Source: Rhizobium sophorae (GTDB lineage Bacteria; Pseudomonadota; Alphaproteobacteria; Rhizobiales; Rhizobiaceae). Taken from it: a stretch of 64,000 nucleotides of DNA. Made by a program: the position numbers and the translations under genes. The notes beneath the pieces were generated by a model. It was not told the origin of the DNA, ran no database searches, and was given only the letters and a program-made list of their open reading frames with translations. Positions 17,874 through 26,854 of this stretch are shown here, piece after piece. The stretch lies in contig NZ_JABFCN010000030.1 in the NCBI RefSeq assembly GCF_013087515.1, forward strand, positions 1 to 64,000, read 5' to 3'. Each line of letters begins with the position of its first letter. The first letter of the stretch is position 1.

Positions 17874-18653
17874 CTATCGCAACAGGCCCTGACCGCCGTC
17901 GATCCAGATTGGCGTACCGGTGATGTGTCGGGCGCGCTCGGATGCGAGGAAAAGGATTGTTTCGGCGACATCCTCGCTCTTGCCTGCCTTGCCGCCGGCA
18001 ATCGGGATATCCCCCTGCGGCCAGATGACGGGAACCTCCGTTTCCTCGCGATGGCGGCTGTCGGTGTTGGCGCCGATATTGGTCTCGATCTCGCCGGGGC
18101 AGACGGCATTCACGCGGATGCCATACCGGCCGAGTTCGAGGGCGAGCTGCTGGACCATGGCGACCTGGGCCGCCTTGGTTGCGGTGTAGGCGGTGGCGCC
18201 CGGCGTGGTGAAGGTACGGGTGCCGTTGATCGAAGAGACGACGATGATCGAACCGCCGTGGCGCTTCAGATGTGGAACCGTTAGATGCAGGGTCAGATAG
18301 GTGCCGCGCAGATTGACGGCGATGGTCTTGTCCCATTCATCCGGTTTCAGATCGTCGATCGGCGCCCACACACCGTTGATACCGGCATTGGCGACAACGA
18401 TGTCGAGGCCGTCGAAGGTGTCGGTCAGTTGCGCGACCGCGCTCCGCATTTGAGCTTCGTCGCTGGTATCTGCGGTCAACGCGATCGACTCGCCGCCGGC
18501 GGCCTTGATTTCGGCGCAGGTCTTTTCGACCTCGTCGGCGGTGCGGCTCAATGCTGCGACCTTTGCACCTTCGGCAGCGAGCCGCAACGCGGCCGCTTTG
18601 CCGATGCCGGAACCGGCGCCTGTTACCAGTGCGATCTTTCCCTTCAGCTCCAT
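17874..18653 (-). CDS. Short-chain dehydrogenase/reductase (SDR)
   Basis: A 259-residue classical SDR. The frame is open further upstream, but the start at 18653 (MELKGKIALVTG) has GGAGAG before it and puts the cofactor motif TGAGSGIG in its normal place. NAG and catalytic motifs are present (VVANAGIN, VVSSINGTRTFTTPGATAYTATK). The C-terminus GTPIWIDGGQGLLR is normal for the family. It lies downstream of the frameshifted DoxX gene. Substrate unknown. Confidence 0.92.
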   Translation of the reverse strand: MELKGKIALVTGAGSGIGKAAALRLAAEGAKVAALSRTADEVEKTCAEIKAAGGESIALTADTSDEAQMRSAVAQLTDTFDGLDIVVANAGINGVWAPIDDLKPDEWDKTIAVNLRGTYLTLHLTVPHLKRHGGSIIVVSSINGTRTFTTPGATAYTATKAAQVAMVQQLALELGRYGIRVNAVCPGEIETNIGANTDSRHREETEVPVIWPQGDIPIAGGKAGKSEDVAETILFLASERARHITGTPIWIDGGQGLLR

Positions 18654-18730
18654 GGGTGGGCTCTCCTTGCCGTTTTGCCGACATGCCAACTGTTCGGCGC
18701 GGCAGTTGGTTCCGAAAGGAGAGCGGATCG

Positions 18731-19131
18731 TTAGATCCTCCTGAGCCGGCTGTGTTGCAGTGTCCATTTCTCCGGTCCGTGGACGGCGGCAAAGAGCAGA
18801 CCGGCGAGGAACGTGAAGTGATCGATGAAGAAGCCGAACTCGGCCTGGTTCTGCTGCCAATGGGATGGGCCGTGGAAAGCGAAAGCGAGGAAGATCACAT
18901 AAATGGCTGCGAGCAGGCTGGCCTCGGTGAAGAAGGCCCCTGATAGGAAAGCGAGCGCCAGCGCGATCTCGAAGAAGCGGCGATCCAGGTAAGAAATGTC
19001 GCCATCGGAAAGCCGGCAGCGGTGATATAGCCCGCTGTTGCGCCGATATCTGCGAACTTGAAGCCGGCGGCCATGAAGAAGACGAAGCTGAAGATGATGC
19101 GGGCGACGATGATTGCGATTGCTCTGGCCAT
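18731..19131 (-). pseudogene. DoxX-family membrane protein gene with an internal frameshift
   Basis: The first frame gives MARAIAIIVARIIFSFVFFM and continues to about residue 48 (MATFLTWIAA), then runs into low-quality sequence. One base shift near 18985 restores a convincing DoxX continuation (FFEIALALAFLSGAFFTEAS, later AFAFHGPSHWQQNQ) to a stop at 18731. About 133 residues and four membrane helices would result. A single missing T in the GCTTCTTCG stretch would explain it. This is either a real inactivation or a base-calling error. Confidence 0.7.
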
Positions 19132-19197
19132 CCTGAAATCTCTTCTTTGAGTTTCCACTATGACGGACGAGACCCCCGATATCCTACACGGTGAATG

Positions 19198-19222
19198 AAA
19201 AAGGGCCGCTTGCGCGACCCTC
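19198..19222 (-). terminator. Rho-independent terminator after dgoD
   Basis: On the minus strand, GGGTCGC, a 4-base loop and GCGGCCC (one G-U pair) are followed by TTTTT. It starts a few bases after the dgoD stop at 19228 and separates dgoD from the DoxX/SDR genes downstream. Confidence 0.65.
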
Positions 19223-19227
19223 TACTT

Positions 19228-20376
19228 TCACCACTCGGCGAAGCTGCCGTCGGCATGCCGCCAGATCGGGTTGCGCCAGCGGTGACCTTCCTTGGCGCGC
19301 TCGATGACATAGGCTTCGTCGACCTCGATGCCGAGACCCGGACCCTGCGGGATCGACACGAAACCATCGGCATACTGGAACACCTCCTTGTTGGAGATAT
19401 AGTCGAGAATGTCGTTGCCCTTGTTGTAGTGGATGCCAAGGCTCTGTTCCTGGATGAAGGCATTGTAGCAGACGGCATCGACCTGCAGGCAGGCGGCAAG
19501 CGCGATCGGACCCAGCGGGCAATGCGGCGCCAGCGCCACGTCGTAGGCTTCGGCCATCGCCGCGATCTTGCGGCATTCGGTGATGCCGCCGGCATGGGAG
19601 AGATCCGGCTGGATGATGTCGACATAGCCGTCCGAAAGGACCTGCTTGAAGTCCCAGCGCGAAAAGAGGCGTTCACCGAGCGCGATCGGCGTCGAGGTGT
19701 GGTTGACGATATCGCGTAACGCTTCCTTGTTTTCGGAAAGCACTGGCTCTTCGATGAACATCAGCTTGTAGGGGTCGAGCTCCTTGGCGAGAACCTTCGC
19801 CATCGGTTTGTGCACACGCCCGTGGAAATCGACGCCGATGCCGATATGCGGGCCGATCGCCTCGCGGATGATGGCGATGGTCTCGACCGCCTTTTCCACC
19901 TTCTCATTGGTGTCGACGATCTGCATTTCCTCGCAGCCATTGAGCTTGATCGCCTTGAAACCGCGGGCAACCACCTCCTTGGCATTGTTGGCGACATCCG
20001 AGGGACGGTCGCCGCCGATCCAGGAATAGACCTTGATGCGATCACGGAGCTGGCCGCCGAGCAGGGAATGGATCGGTACCCCAAGCGCCTTGCCTTTGAT
20101 GTCCCACAGCGCCTGGTCGATGCCCGAGATCGCGCTCATGTGGACGGCGCCGCCGCGATAGAAGCCGCCGCGATACATCACGGTCCAGTGGTCCTCGATC
20201 AGGAAAGGATCCTTGCCGATCAGGTAATCTTCCAGCTCATGGACGGCGGCCTGAACGGTGAGTGCGCGACCTTCGACGACCGGTTCGCCCCAGCCGATGA
20301 TGCCCTCGTCGGTCTCGACCTTCAAAAACAGCCAGCGCGGGGGAACGATATAGGTGGTGAGTTTGGTGATCTTCAT
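19228..20376 (-). CDS. dgoD: D-galactonate dehydratase (enolase superfamily)
   Basis: A 382-residue enzyme that dehydrates D-galactonate to 2-keto-3-deoxy-galactonate in the De Ley-Doudoroff route. It matches DgoD throughout: N-terminal capping domain (MKITKLTTYIVPPRWLFLK), then the barrel with metal ligands in GVDFHGRVHKPM, FIEEPVLSENKEAL and IALGERLFSRWDF, and the catalytic His in APHCPLGPIALAACLQ. It is preceded by the GntR gene (66-base gap). Other De Ley-Doudoroff genes (kinase, aldolase) are absent from the window, so the pathway is completed elsewhere. Confidence 0.93.
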   Translation of the reverse strand: MKITKLTTYIVPPRWLFLKVETDEGIIGWGEPVVEGRALTVQAAVHELEDYLIGKDPFLIEDHWTVMYRGGFYRGGAVHMSAISGIDQALWDIKGKALGVPIHSLLGGQLRDRIKVYSWIGGDRPSDVANNAKEVVARGFKAIKLNGCEEMQIVDTNEKVEKAVETIAIIREAIGPHIGIGVDFHGRVHKPMAKVLAKELDPYKLMFIEEPVLSENKEALRDIVNHTSTPIALGERLFSRWDFKQVLSDGYVDIIQPDLSHAGGITECRKIAAMAEAYDVALAPHCPLGPIALAACLQVDAVCYNAFIQEQSLGIHYNKGNDILDYISNKEVFQYADGFVSIPQGPGLGIEVDEAYVIERAKEGHRWRNPIWRHADGSFAEW

Positions 20377-20442
20377 CGCTGTTCTTTCAGTCTCTTCCCG
20401 GGTTTGCGATCGGCGGCGCGTCCGCAGATTTGTCGTGATCGA

Positions 20443-21198
20443 TTATTTCGTTCTGCCGATCGCTTTTTCGGCGGCGGCAAGATCGCGCACCGCAAGATCG
20501 AGCATGCGGTTGGCGCATTCGCGGGCGCCTGTTTTGTCGCGCATGCGCAGCGCCTCGACCAGCTGGCCGTGAACGAGCACCGCATCCTCGCGATTCTCGA
20601 CACCGATATTGGAGGCATGCAGCGCATATTTCAGCGCCGCGTGAATGGCGCTCGACAGGCGGCGGAAGACCTGATTGTGGCTGGCGGTGAGCAGCACCGT
20701 GTGGAACATGACGTCGGCATCGGTGAAGCTTTCCGGGTCGCGGGCGCTGTCGCGCATCTGCCGCCAGGCATTGTCGAGATCGGCGATCTCCTGAGCGCTG
20801 GCGCGCTCGGCGGCATATTCGGCGGCTGCCGGCTCGATGGTGCGGCGGGCCTCGAGAATGCAGCCGAGCAGGTCGAAATCCTTGATATAGGGACCCATCC
20901 ATTCAAGCACGTCGGCGTCCAGGATATTCCAGTCGTCCTTGTCGCAAACGGTGGTTCCGATGCGTGGCTTACCGCGGACGAGACCCTTGGATTCCAGCAC
21001 TTTCAGCGATTCGCGAATGACGGTGCGGCTGACGCCGTAGAGCTCGCAGAGATCGTTTTCGCGGGGCAGCGGTGAGCCCGCGGGATAGCGGTCCGCGCAG
21101 ATATCCTGAGCGATCGCCGCCGTAACGTTGCGGCGTACGCGCGGGCGGCGCTCGATGCGGCGGCTTTCGGCCCCGCTCTGTCGCTCGATTGTTTCCAA
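20443..21198 (-). CDS. GntR/FadR-subfamily transcriptional regulator (DgoR-like)
   Basis: A 251-residue regulator with an N-terminal winged helix (GSPLPRENDLCELYGVSRTVIRESLKVLESKGLV) and an all-helical FCD effector domain (EARRTIEPAAAEYAAERAS, DVMFHTVLLTASHNQVFRRL). It precedes dgoD on the same strand and diverges from araFGH across 213 bases that contain a long inverted repeat. It probably represses dgoD and perhaps the divergent uptake operon, responding to galactonate or a related sugar acid; that effector is inferred from neighbours. Confidence 0.9.
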   Translation of the reverse strand: METIERQSGAESRRIERRPRVRRNVTAAIAQDICADRYPAGSPLPRENDLCELYGVSRTVIRESLKVLESKGLVRGKPRIGTTVCDKDDWNILDADVLEWMGPYIKDFDLLGCILEARRTIEPAAAEYAAERASAQEIADLDNAWRQMRDSARDPESFTDADVMFHTVLLTASHNQVFRRLSSAIHAALKYALHASNIGVENREDAVLVHGQLVEALRMRDKTGARECANRMLDLAVRDLAAAEKAIGRTK

Positions 21199-21307
21199 CT
21201 CACCTCTCCGCTCTGTCTCGCGTGCGAAGCAATCGAACCTGATTATCCGAATTCGATCCGCTTTGCGACGCTTCCTCCCGGCATCTCGTCAATAATCCTA
21301 TTATTCC

Positions 21308-21344
21308 AATCATCATACATTGGCAATTGACTGGTATGATGATT
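21308..21344. promoter_or_regulatory. Long inverted repeat, candidate operator between dgoR-like gene and araF
   Basis: Perfect 11-base arms, AATCATCATAC at 21308-21318 and GTATGATGATT at 21334-21344, with a 15-base spacer. The spacer and right arm contain TTGACT and a weak -10-like CATAAT at 21348-21353, so binding here would block a rightward promoter. The GntR gene lies alongside. Predicted from symmetry and position. Confidence 0.55.
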
Positions 21345-21411
21345 TATCATAATTCATTGGACGTTGCCTGGGAGGCAGCTGCTCGGTTTTTGAGAGTTTA
21401 GGGAGAGAGAC

Positions 21412-22395
21412 ATGCGCTTGTTCAAAGCAGCCATTCTGGCTGGCACTTTCGCCATTCTGGCAGCCGGCTCGGCATTTTCCGCGGACGTCAAGATAGGGTT
21501 CATCGTCAAGCAGCCTGAGGAACCGTGGTTCCAGGACGAATGGAAGTTCGCCGACCAGGCCGCCAAGGAAAAAGGCTTCACCGTCGTCAAAATCGGCGCC
21601 GAAGACGGCGAAAAGGTCCAGTCGGCGATCGACAATCTCGGCGCCCAGGGTGCGCAGGGCTTCATCATCTGCACGCCGGACGTCAAGCTCGGCCCGGGCA
21701 TCGTTGCCAAGGCCGAAGCCAACCAGCTGAAGCTGATGACAGTCGACGACCGCCTCGTCAGCGCCGACGGCAAGCCGTTGGAAAACGTGCCGCATATGGG
21801 CATTTCGGCCACCAAGATCGGCGAGACCGTCGGCCAGGCGATCGTCGACGAAATCAAAAAGCGCGGTTGGGACATGAAGAATGTCGGCGCCGTGCGGGTC
21901 TCCTATGACCAGCTGCCGACGGCCGTCGACCGCGTCGAAGGGGCGATCTCGGTGCTGAAGTCCGCCGGATTCCCGGCCGAAAACATCTATGATGCGCCAC
22001 AGGCGAAGACGGATACGGAAGCGGCGCTCAACGCGGCAACCACCGTTCTCAACAAGCATGCCGACGTGAAATACTGGGTCGCCTTCGGCCTCAACGACGA
22101 AGCCGTCCTCGGCGCCGTCCGTGCTTCCGAATCGGTCGGCATTCCGGCGGCCAACGTCATCGGTGTCGGCATCGGCGGTGCGGAATCGGCGATCAACGAG
22201 TTCAAGAAGCCGGCGGCGACTGGCTTCTTCGGCACCGTTATCATCTCGCCGAAGCGTCACGGCTACGAGACGGCGCTCAACATGTATGACTGGATCGCCA
22301 ACGACAAGGAGCCGGAAAAACTGACGCTGACTTCCGGTTCGCTGGCACTGCGCGACGATTATGAAAAGGTCCGCAAGGATCTTGGCATCGAGTGA
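21412..22395 (+). CDS. araF: L-arabinose/galactose-type ABC transporter substrate-binding protein
   Basis: A 327-residue periplasmic receptor with a signal peptide of about 23 residues (cleavage after GSAFSA). The mature start KIGFIVKQPEEPWFQDEWKFA is highly characteristic of AraF. The pentose/hexose-binding fold continues to LRDDYEKVRKDLGIE. It begins the operon with araG, araH, an epimerase and a dehydrogenase. AraF proteins bind L-arabinose and also D-galactose, which suits the adjacent dgoD and mutarotase. GGGAGAGAGAC lies before the start. Confidence 0.92.
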   Translation: MRLFKAAILAGTFAILAAGSAFSADVKIGFIVKQPEEPWFQDEWKFADQAAKEKGFTVVKIGAEDGEKVQSAIDNLGAQGAQGFIICTPDVKLGPGIVAKAEANQLKLMTVDDRLVSADGKPLENVPHMGISATKIGETVGQAIVDEIKKRGWDMKNVGAVRVSYDQLPTAVDRVEGAISVLKSAGFPAENIYDAPQAKTDTEAALNAATTVLNKHADVKYWVAFGLNDEAVLGAVRASESVGIPAANVIGVGIGGAESAINEFKKPAATGFFGTVIISPKRHGYETALNMYDWIANDKEPEKLTLTSGSLALRDDYEKVRKDLGIE

Positions 22396-22418
22396 TCGTC
22401 CTTCCAAGATGATATCGT

Positions 22419-22443
22419 CCGGCGGCCGCCAGCGTGCCGCCGG
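22419..22443 (+). other. Intercistronic stem-loop between araF and araG
   Basis: Perfect 8-base arms CCGGCGGC (22419-22426) and GCCGCCGG (22436-22443) in the 66-base gap after the binding-protein stop. No T-run follows. This is a likely 3'-end protecting or attenuating structure for the araF message. Confidence 0.5.
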
Positions 22444-22461
22444 GTCCTTCTCGGCGGAGCG

Positions 22462-23970
22462 ATGATGGCTTTCCTCGAATTCAACAATATCTCCAAGGGT
22501 TATCCCGGCGTGCAGGCGCTGGCGAATGTTTCCTTCACTGTCGAGAAGGGCGCCGTCCACGGCCTGATGGGCGAGAACGGTGCCGGTAAATCGACGTTGA
22601 TCCGGGTACTGTCAGGCGATCAGGCCGCCGATGGCGGCAACATCCTCATCGACGGCGAGGTGCAGAGATACGGGTCCGTCCGCGACGCCTTACATGCCGG
22701 TGTCATCGTCATCCATCAGGAGTTGCAACTCGTTCCTGAGTTGACGGTCGCTGAAAATCTCTGGCTCGGACGCTTTCCGGCCAAGGGCGGCGTCATCCAT
22801 TCGAAGGCGCTGATCGAGACGGTGCGCTCGAAGCTCCAGGAGATCGGCATCGATATCGATCCGTCGGCCAAGGTCGCCTCGCTTTCGATTGGAGCGCGGC
22901 AGATGGTCGAGATCGCCAAGGCCGTCATGCTTGATGCACGGGTGATTGCGCTCGACGAGCCGACCTCCTCGCTTTCCTCGCGCGAAAGCGAAATCCTGTT
23001 TTCACTCATCGACAGGCTGAAGGCGAAGGGAACGGTCATTCTCTACGTCTCGCATCGTCTCGATGAGATCTTCCGTCTTTGTGACAGCCTGACGGTGCTG
23101 CGCGACGGCAAACTTGCCGCCCACCATCCTGACATCGCCGAAACCACGCGCGAGCAGATCATCTCGGAAATGGTCGGGCGCGAGATCAGCAATGTCTGGG
23201 GATGGCGCGAACGTCCGCTCGGCGGCATTCGGCTGGAGGTCAAGGCCCTTTCGGGACCGAGGCTGCGCCATCCGATCAACTTTTCCGTCCGTGCGGGCGA
23301 AATTCTCGGCTTCTTCGGCTTGATCGGCGCCGGCCGCAGCGAGATGGCGCGGCTGCTTTACGGCGCCGATGCCAGGCATCAGGGCCAGGTCACGATCGAC
23401 GGCGTTGCCGTTTCGCCGAACAATCCAAAAGCGGCGATCAATGCCGGCATGGTGCTTTGCCCGGAGGATCGCAAGTTCGACGGTATCGTCCAAGGGCGAT
23501 CGATCGAAGAAAATATCGCGATCTCATCGCGCCGGCATTTTTCGCCCTTCGGCATTCTGAGCCCGAGACAAGAGGCGGCGCTGGCAGACCGGTTCATCGC
23601 CAAGCTTCGGGTGCGGACGCCGTCGCGCAAACAAGACATCATCAACCTCTCCGGCGGCAACCAGCAGAAGGTCATTCTCGGCCGCTGGCTGTCCGAGCAG
23701 GGGATCAAGGTCCTCGTCATCGACGAGCCGACGCGCGGCATCGATGTCGGGGCGAAATCGGAAATCTATGAAATCCTCTACGAGCTTGCGGCCGGCGGCA
23801 TGGCGATCGTGGTGATCTCCAGCGAGTTGCCCGAAGTCATGGGCATCTCCGATCGCATCATGGTGATGTGCCAGGGCAGGGTTGCGGCCAATGTCGCCCG
23901 CCAGGATTTCGACGAGCGCAACATCCTGACGGCAGCACTTCCCGACAAGAACGCCGCAGGCACCATTTAG
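22462..23970 (+). CDS. araG: Sugar ABC transporter ATP-binding protein, duplicated domains (CUT2)
   Basis: A 502-residue CUT2 ATPase with two fused nucleotide-binding domains. The N-terminal half has Walker A GENGAGKSTLIR, a degenerate signature LSIGARQMVEIAKAV and Walker B VIALDEPTSSL. The C-terminal half has the usual altered Walker A (GLIGAGRSEMARLLYG), signature LSGGNQQKVILGRWL and Walker B VLVIDEPTRGID. Two tandem ATGs (22462 and 22465) could start it. A repeat element begins at its stop codon and fills most of the gap to araH. Confidence 0.95.
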   Translation: MMAFLEFNNISKGYPGVQALANVSFTVEKGAVHGLMGENGAGKSTLIRVLSGDQAADGGNILIDGEVQRYGSVRDALHAGVIVIHQELQLVPELTVAENLWLGRFPAKGGVIHSKALIETVRSKLQEIGIDIDPSAKVASLSIGARQMVEIAKAVMLDARVIALDEPTSSLSSRESEILFSLIDRLKAKGTVILYVSHRLDEIFRLCDSLTVLRDGKLAAHHPDIAETTREQIISEMVGREISNVWGWRERPLGGIRLEVKALSGPRLRHPINFSVRAGEILGFFGLIGAGRSEMARLLYGADARHQGQVTIDGVAVSPNNPKAAINAGMVLCPEDRKFDGIVQGRSIEENIAISSRRHFSPFGILSPRQEAALADRFIAKLRVRTPSRKQDIINLSGGNQQKVILGRWLSEQGIKVLVIDEPTRGIDVGAKSEIYEILYELAAGGMAIVVISSELPEVMGISDRIMVMCQGRVAANVARQDFDERNILTAALPDKNAAGTI

Positions 23971-24073
23971 AGCGGTTCAGCTTTCCATGGAAACGCAGAA
24001 CCGCTCTAACTTTTTGTTTTTACGCAATTCCGGACGGAAAACCGCTTCGCACTTTTCCTGGAATTGCTCTAGG
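23969..24073. repeat. Dispersed palindromic repeat (family A, copy 1) inside the ara operon
   Basis: An approximately 105-base element. AGAGCGGTTC (23969-23978) pairs perfectly with GAACCGCTCT (23998-24007), followed by a T-rich stretch and a second segment, ACGCAATTCCGGACGG...GGAATTGCTCT. A near-identical unit is at 50160-50259, and the right half alone is at 34623-34674. It occupies almost all of the 121 bases between araG and araH. Confidence 0.75.
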
Positions 24074-24091
24074 ACCAGGAATATACGGACG

Positions 24092-25042
24092 ATGAATTCG
24101 TTGAAAAAAATTCTTCTTGGCGAGCAGGGGCTGGTGGTGATCTTCGCTGCCGCCTTCGTGATCGTTTCGCTCTTCGTTCCGAACTTCCTGACCGAGCGAA
24201 ACATGCTGGGGCTGCTGCAGTCGGTCGTCACGATCGGCATCGTCGCGTGCACGATGATGTTCTGCCTGGCGTCGCGCGATTTCGACCTTTCGGTCGGATC
24301 GATCGTCGCCTTCTCCGGCATGATCGCGGTGATGGTGTCGAACGCGACAGGCTCCATTCCCGTCGGGCTGCTCGCCGCCCTGCTTTGCGGCGCCGTCGTC
24401 GGTTTCGTCAATGGTATCGTCATTGCGCGGTTTCGCATCAATGCGCTGATCACCACGCTTGCGACCATGCAGATCGTGCGCGGGCTGGCGCTGATCGCGT
24501 CCGATGGTCGCGCCGTCGGCATCAACGATCCCGCCTTCTACCAGCTTGCCCTGTCGCGATTTCTCACCGTGCCGACGCCGATCTGGATCATGCTGATCCT
24601 TTTCATCCTCTTCGGTTTCGTGCTCAATCGCACCGTCTTCGGCAAGAACACCCTGGCGATCGGCGGCAATCCAGAGGCCTCGCGGCTTGCCGGCGTCAAT
24701 GTCGTCAACATGCGGGTCTGGATCTTTGCGCTGCAGGGGCTTGTCTGCGGCATTGCCGGCATTCTGCTTGCCTCTCGCATCACCTCCGGCCAGCCGAATG
24801 CGGCGACAGGGCTTGAGCTTTCGGTGATTTCGGCCTGCGTTCTCGGCGGCGTTTCGCTGGCCGGCGGCCGGGCGGCGATGAGCGGCGTCATCGTCGGCGT
24901 GCTGATCATGGGCATTGCCGAAAACGTCATGAACCTCTTGAATATCCAGGCGTTCTATCAGTATGTGGTCCGCGGGCTGATCCTGCTGATCGCAGTGTTG
25001 CTCGACAATTTGAGGTCTTCGGCTGCGGGACGGCGCGGATGA
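24092..25042 (+). CDS. araH: Sugar ABC transporter permease (CUT2, AraH-type)
   Basis: The inner-membrane permease of the arabinose-type transporter, 316 residues from the ATG at 24092 (MNSLKKILLGEQGLVVIFAA). The open frame extends upstream, but that part is repeat-derived sequence. Conserved CUT2 segments are DFDLSVGSIVAFSGMIAV, ALITTLATMQIVRGLALI, IGGNPEASRLAGVNV and LGGVSLAGGRAAMSGVI. It overlaps the epimerase gene by 4 bases. Confidence 0.93.
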   Translation: MNSLKKILLGEQGLVVIFAAAFVIVSLFVPNFLTERNMLGLLQSVVTIGIVACTMMFCLASRDFDLSVGSIVAFSGMIAVMVSNATGSIPVGLLAALLCGAVVGFVNGIVIARFRINALITTLATMQIVRGLALIASDGRAVGINDPAFYQLALSRFLTVPTPIWIMLILFILFGFVLNRTVFGKNTLAIGGNPEASRLAGVNVVNMRVWIFALQGLVCGIAGILLASRITSGQPNAATGLELSVISACVLGGVSLAGGRAAMSGVIVGVLIMGIAENVMNLLNIQAFYQYVVRGLILLIAVLLDNLRSSAAGRRG

Positions 25043-25929
25043 ACCAGGGACAAGCCGGCGATGACATCGAACTGAGGCACGGTGATCTCGCTGTCCGGGT
25101 CAGCCGTCGGGGTGCGGCCGTCACCGCCGCGACGTATCGAGGCATGCCCTTTCTCGTGGCGGCCGGCGGCCCTGAAGGAATGATGGCGAATTTCGCGATG
25201 GTGCCGTTCGGCAATCGCGTTGAAGGCAACGCCATGTCCTTTGCCGGACAAGACTATGCCTTCCAAGCGAATGCTTCCGATCCGCTCTATCTCCACGGCG
25301 ACGGCTGGCTCAGCCTCTGGCAGCTTGAAGATGCTAGTGCGGAGCATGCGCAGTTCTCCTTTTCCCGTAGCTCCGACAAGGTTTCACCCTATGCCTACCT
25401 TACCCGGCAGGAGATCCGTCTCGCCGGCGACGCGCTGGTGCTGACACTTTCCGTGGAAAACCGCGGCGAAACCGCTCTTCCCTTCGGGCTCGGTCAACAT
25501 CCCTTCTTTGCGCGGACGCCAAAGACGAGGCTGACGATCGCGGCCGATCGTTACTGGAACGAGCGGCCCGACCATCTTCCCGAGATGCCTGGCCCTGTGC
25601 CGGACTATTTCGATTTCAGATCCGAAAAGCTTTTGCCGCAGAGATGGATGAACAATGCCTTCGAGGGGTGGAATGGGCGGGCGGCAATCGCCTGGCCGGA
25701 ACTTGCGATTCAGGCGGCGCTGGAAGCCGACGGTGCGCTCAATCGCTTCATGCTGTATATGCCGGTCAACCGGAGCGATTTCTTCTGCCTCGAGCCGATG
25801 AGCCATCTGCCGAACGGCCATCACCTTCCTGATTTCGGTGGGCTCACCCCGCTTGCGCCGGGGGAGGCTCTTGCCGGCACGGTGACGATCCTGATGTCGG
25901 CGCTGCCGGCTCAACCGAAGGAGGGATAG
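25039..25929 (+). CDS. Aldose 1-epimerase (mutarotase)
   Basis: A 296-residue enzyme interconverting alpha and beta anomers of imported aldoses such as galactose or arabinose. Family features include GPEGMMANFAMVPFGNRVEG, histidines in YLHGDGWLSLWQ and GLGQHPFF, and the Glu in FCLEPMSHLPNG near the C-terminus. The start overlaps the araH stop and the stop abuts the next start, so it is coupled on both sides. It supplies the beta-anomer needed by a sugar 1-dehydrogenase. Confidence 0.9.
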   Translation: MNQGQAGDDIELRHGDLAVRVSRRGAAVTAATYRGMPFLVAAGGPEGMMANFAMVPFGNRVEGNAMSFAGQDYAFQANASDPLYLHGDGWLSLWQLEDASAEHAQFSFSRSSDKVSPYAYLTRQEIRLAGDALVLTLSVENRGETALPFGLGQHPFFARTPKTRLTIAADRYWNERPDHLPEMPGPVPDYFDFRSEKLLPQRWMNNAFEGWNGRAAIAWPELAIQAALEADGALNRFMLYMPVNRSDFFCLEPMSHLPNGHHLPDFGGLTPLAPGEALAGTVTILMSALPAQPKEG

Positions 25930-26709
25930 ATGGGCAGCCGTCTGCAGGGCAAGAACATCCTGATAACAGGTGCTGCGCAGGGTATCGGCCTTGCGATCGC
26001 AAAGGCTTTCATGCGGGAGGATGCCGCCGTCTTCCTCGTCGATCGCGATGCGGCGCTGCTGGCGCAGGCGGCGAAAGAGCTCCAGCGCAGCGGCGGCCGG
26101 CTTGGTTATCTGCCGGCCGATATTACCGATGCCGGAACGATCACGACGTTGGTCGCTCAGGCGAATGAAGAGATCGGACAGCTGAACGCGCTCGTCAACA
26201 ATGCCGGGGTGAATGTCTTCGCCGAACCGCTCCAGACGACGGACGAGGAATGGAACCGCTGCTTTGACATCAATCTCAAGGGCGCATGGAACTGCTGCAA
26301 GGCGGTGCTGCCGGGCCTGATCGAACAGGGCGGCGGCGTTATCCTCAACATCGCCTCGACGCACGCTTTCACCATCATCCCGCATACATTTCCCTATCCG
26401 CTGGCAAAACACGCCCTGCTCGGAATGACGAAATCCTTAGGGCTGGAATATGCCGCCCGCAATATCCGCGTGAACGCGCTGGCGCCGGGCTATGTCTCGA
26501 CGCAGAAGGTGATCGATTACTGGAACGGCTTCCCTGATCCGGAGGCGGCAAAGGCCGAAACGATGAGACTGCATCCCGGCGGGCGCATCGCGACGCCGGA
26601 AGAGATTGCCATGGCGGCCGTGTTCATGATTTCCGACGAGTGCCCGTTCATCAATGCCACCTGCCTGACAATTGACGGCGGCCTCAGCGTCCTGCAGCAT
26701 CCCGCCTGA
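25930..26709 (+). CDS. SDR sugar dehydrogenase (probable L-arabinose/D-galactose 1-dehydrogenase)
   Basis: A 259-residue classical SDR. The cofactor motif TGAAQGIG is at about residues 13-20, LVNNAGVN follows, and the catalytic Ser and YxxxK are in NIASTHAFTIIPHTFPYPLAK. The C-terminus is CLTIDGGLSVLQHPA. It is last in the araFGH-epimerase operon with no gap. SDR enzymes in this position oxidise the sugar to its lactone; the product would feed dgoD after hydrolysis. The exact sugar is inferred from context. Confidence 0.88.
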   Translation: MGSRLQGKNILITGAAQGIGLAIAKAFMREDAAVFLVDRDAALLAQAAKELQRSGGRLGYLPADITDAGTITTLVAQANEEIGQLNALVNNAGVNVFAEPLQTTDEEWNRCFDINLKGAWNCCKAVLPGLIEQGGGVILNIASTHAFTIIPHTFPYPLAKHALLGMTKSLGLEYAARNIRVNALAPGYVSTQKVIDYWNGFPDPEAAKAETMRLHPGGRIATPEEIAMAAVFMISDECPFINATCLTIDGGLSVLQHPA

Positions 26710-26854
26710 AGGCTTCGATCCCGCTATTTTTACAAGCCTGTCGTCTTCTCGGGATAGAGCATTATATTGCCCATCGGGAAGGCTATCTGATCTCCCGCAG
26801 GCATGGAGCGGCCCTGCCGCTTTCTGAAAACACAATTGAAAACAGGAGGACGGC

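Noticed and set aside
23987..24091. An N-terminal extension of AraH
   Set aside because: The extra 35 codons come from the repeat element; the ATG at 24092 begins a normal AraH protein.
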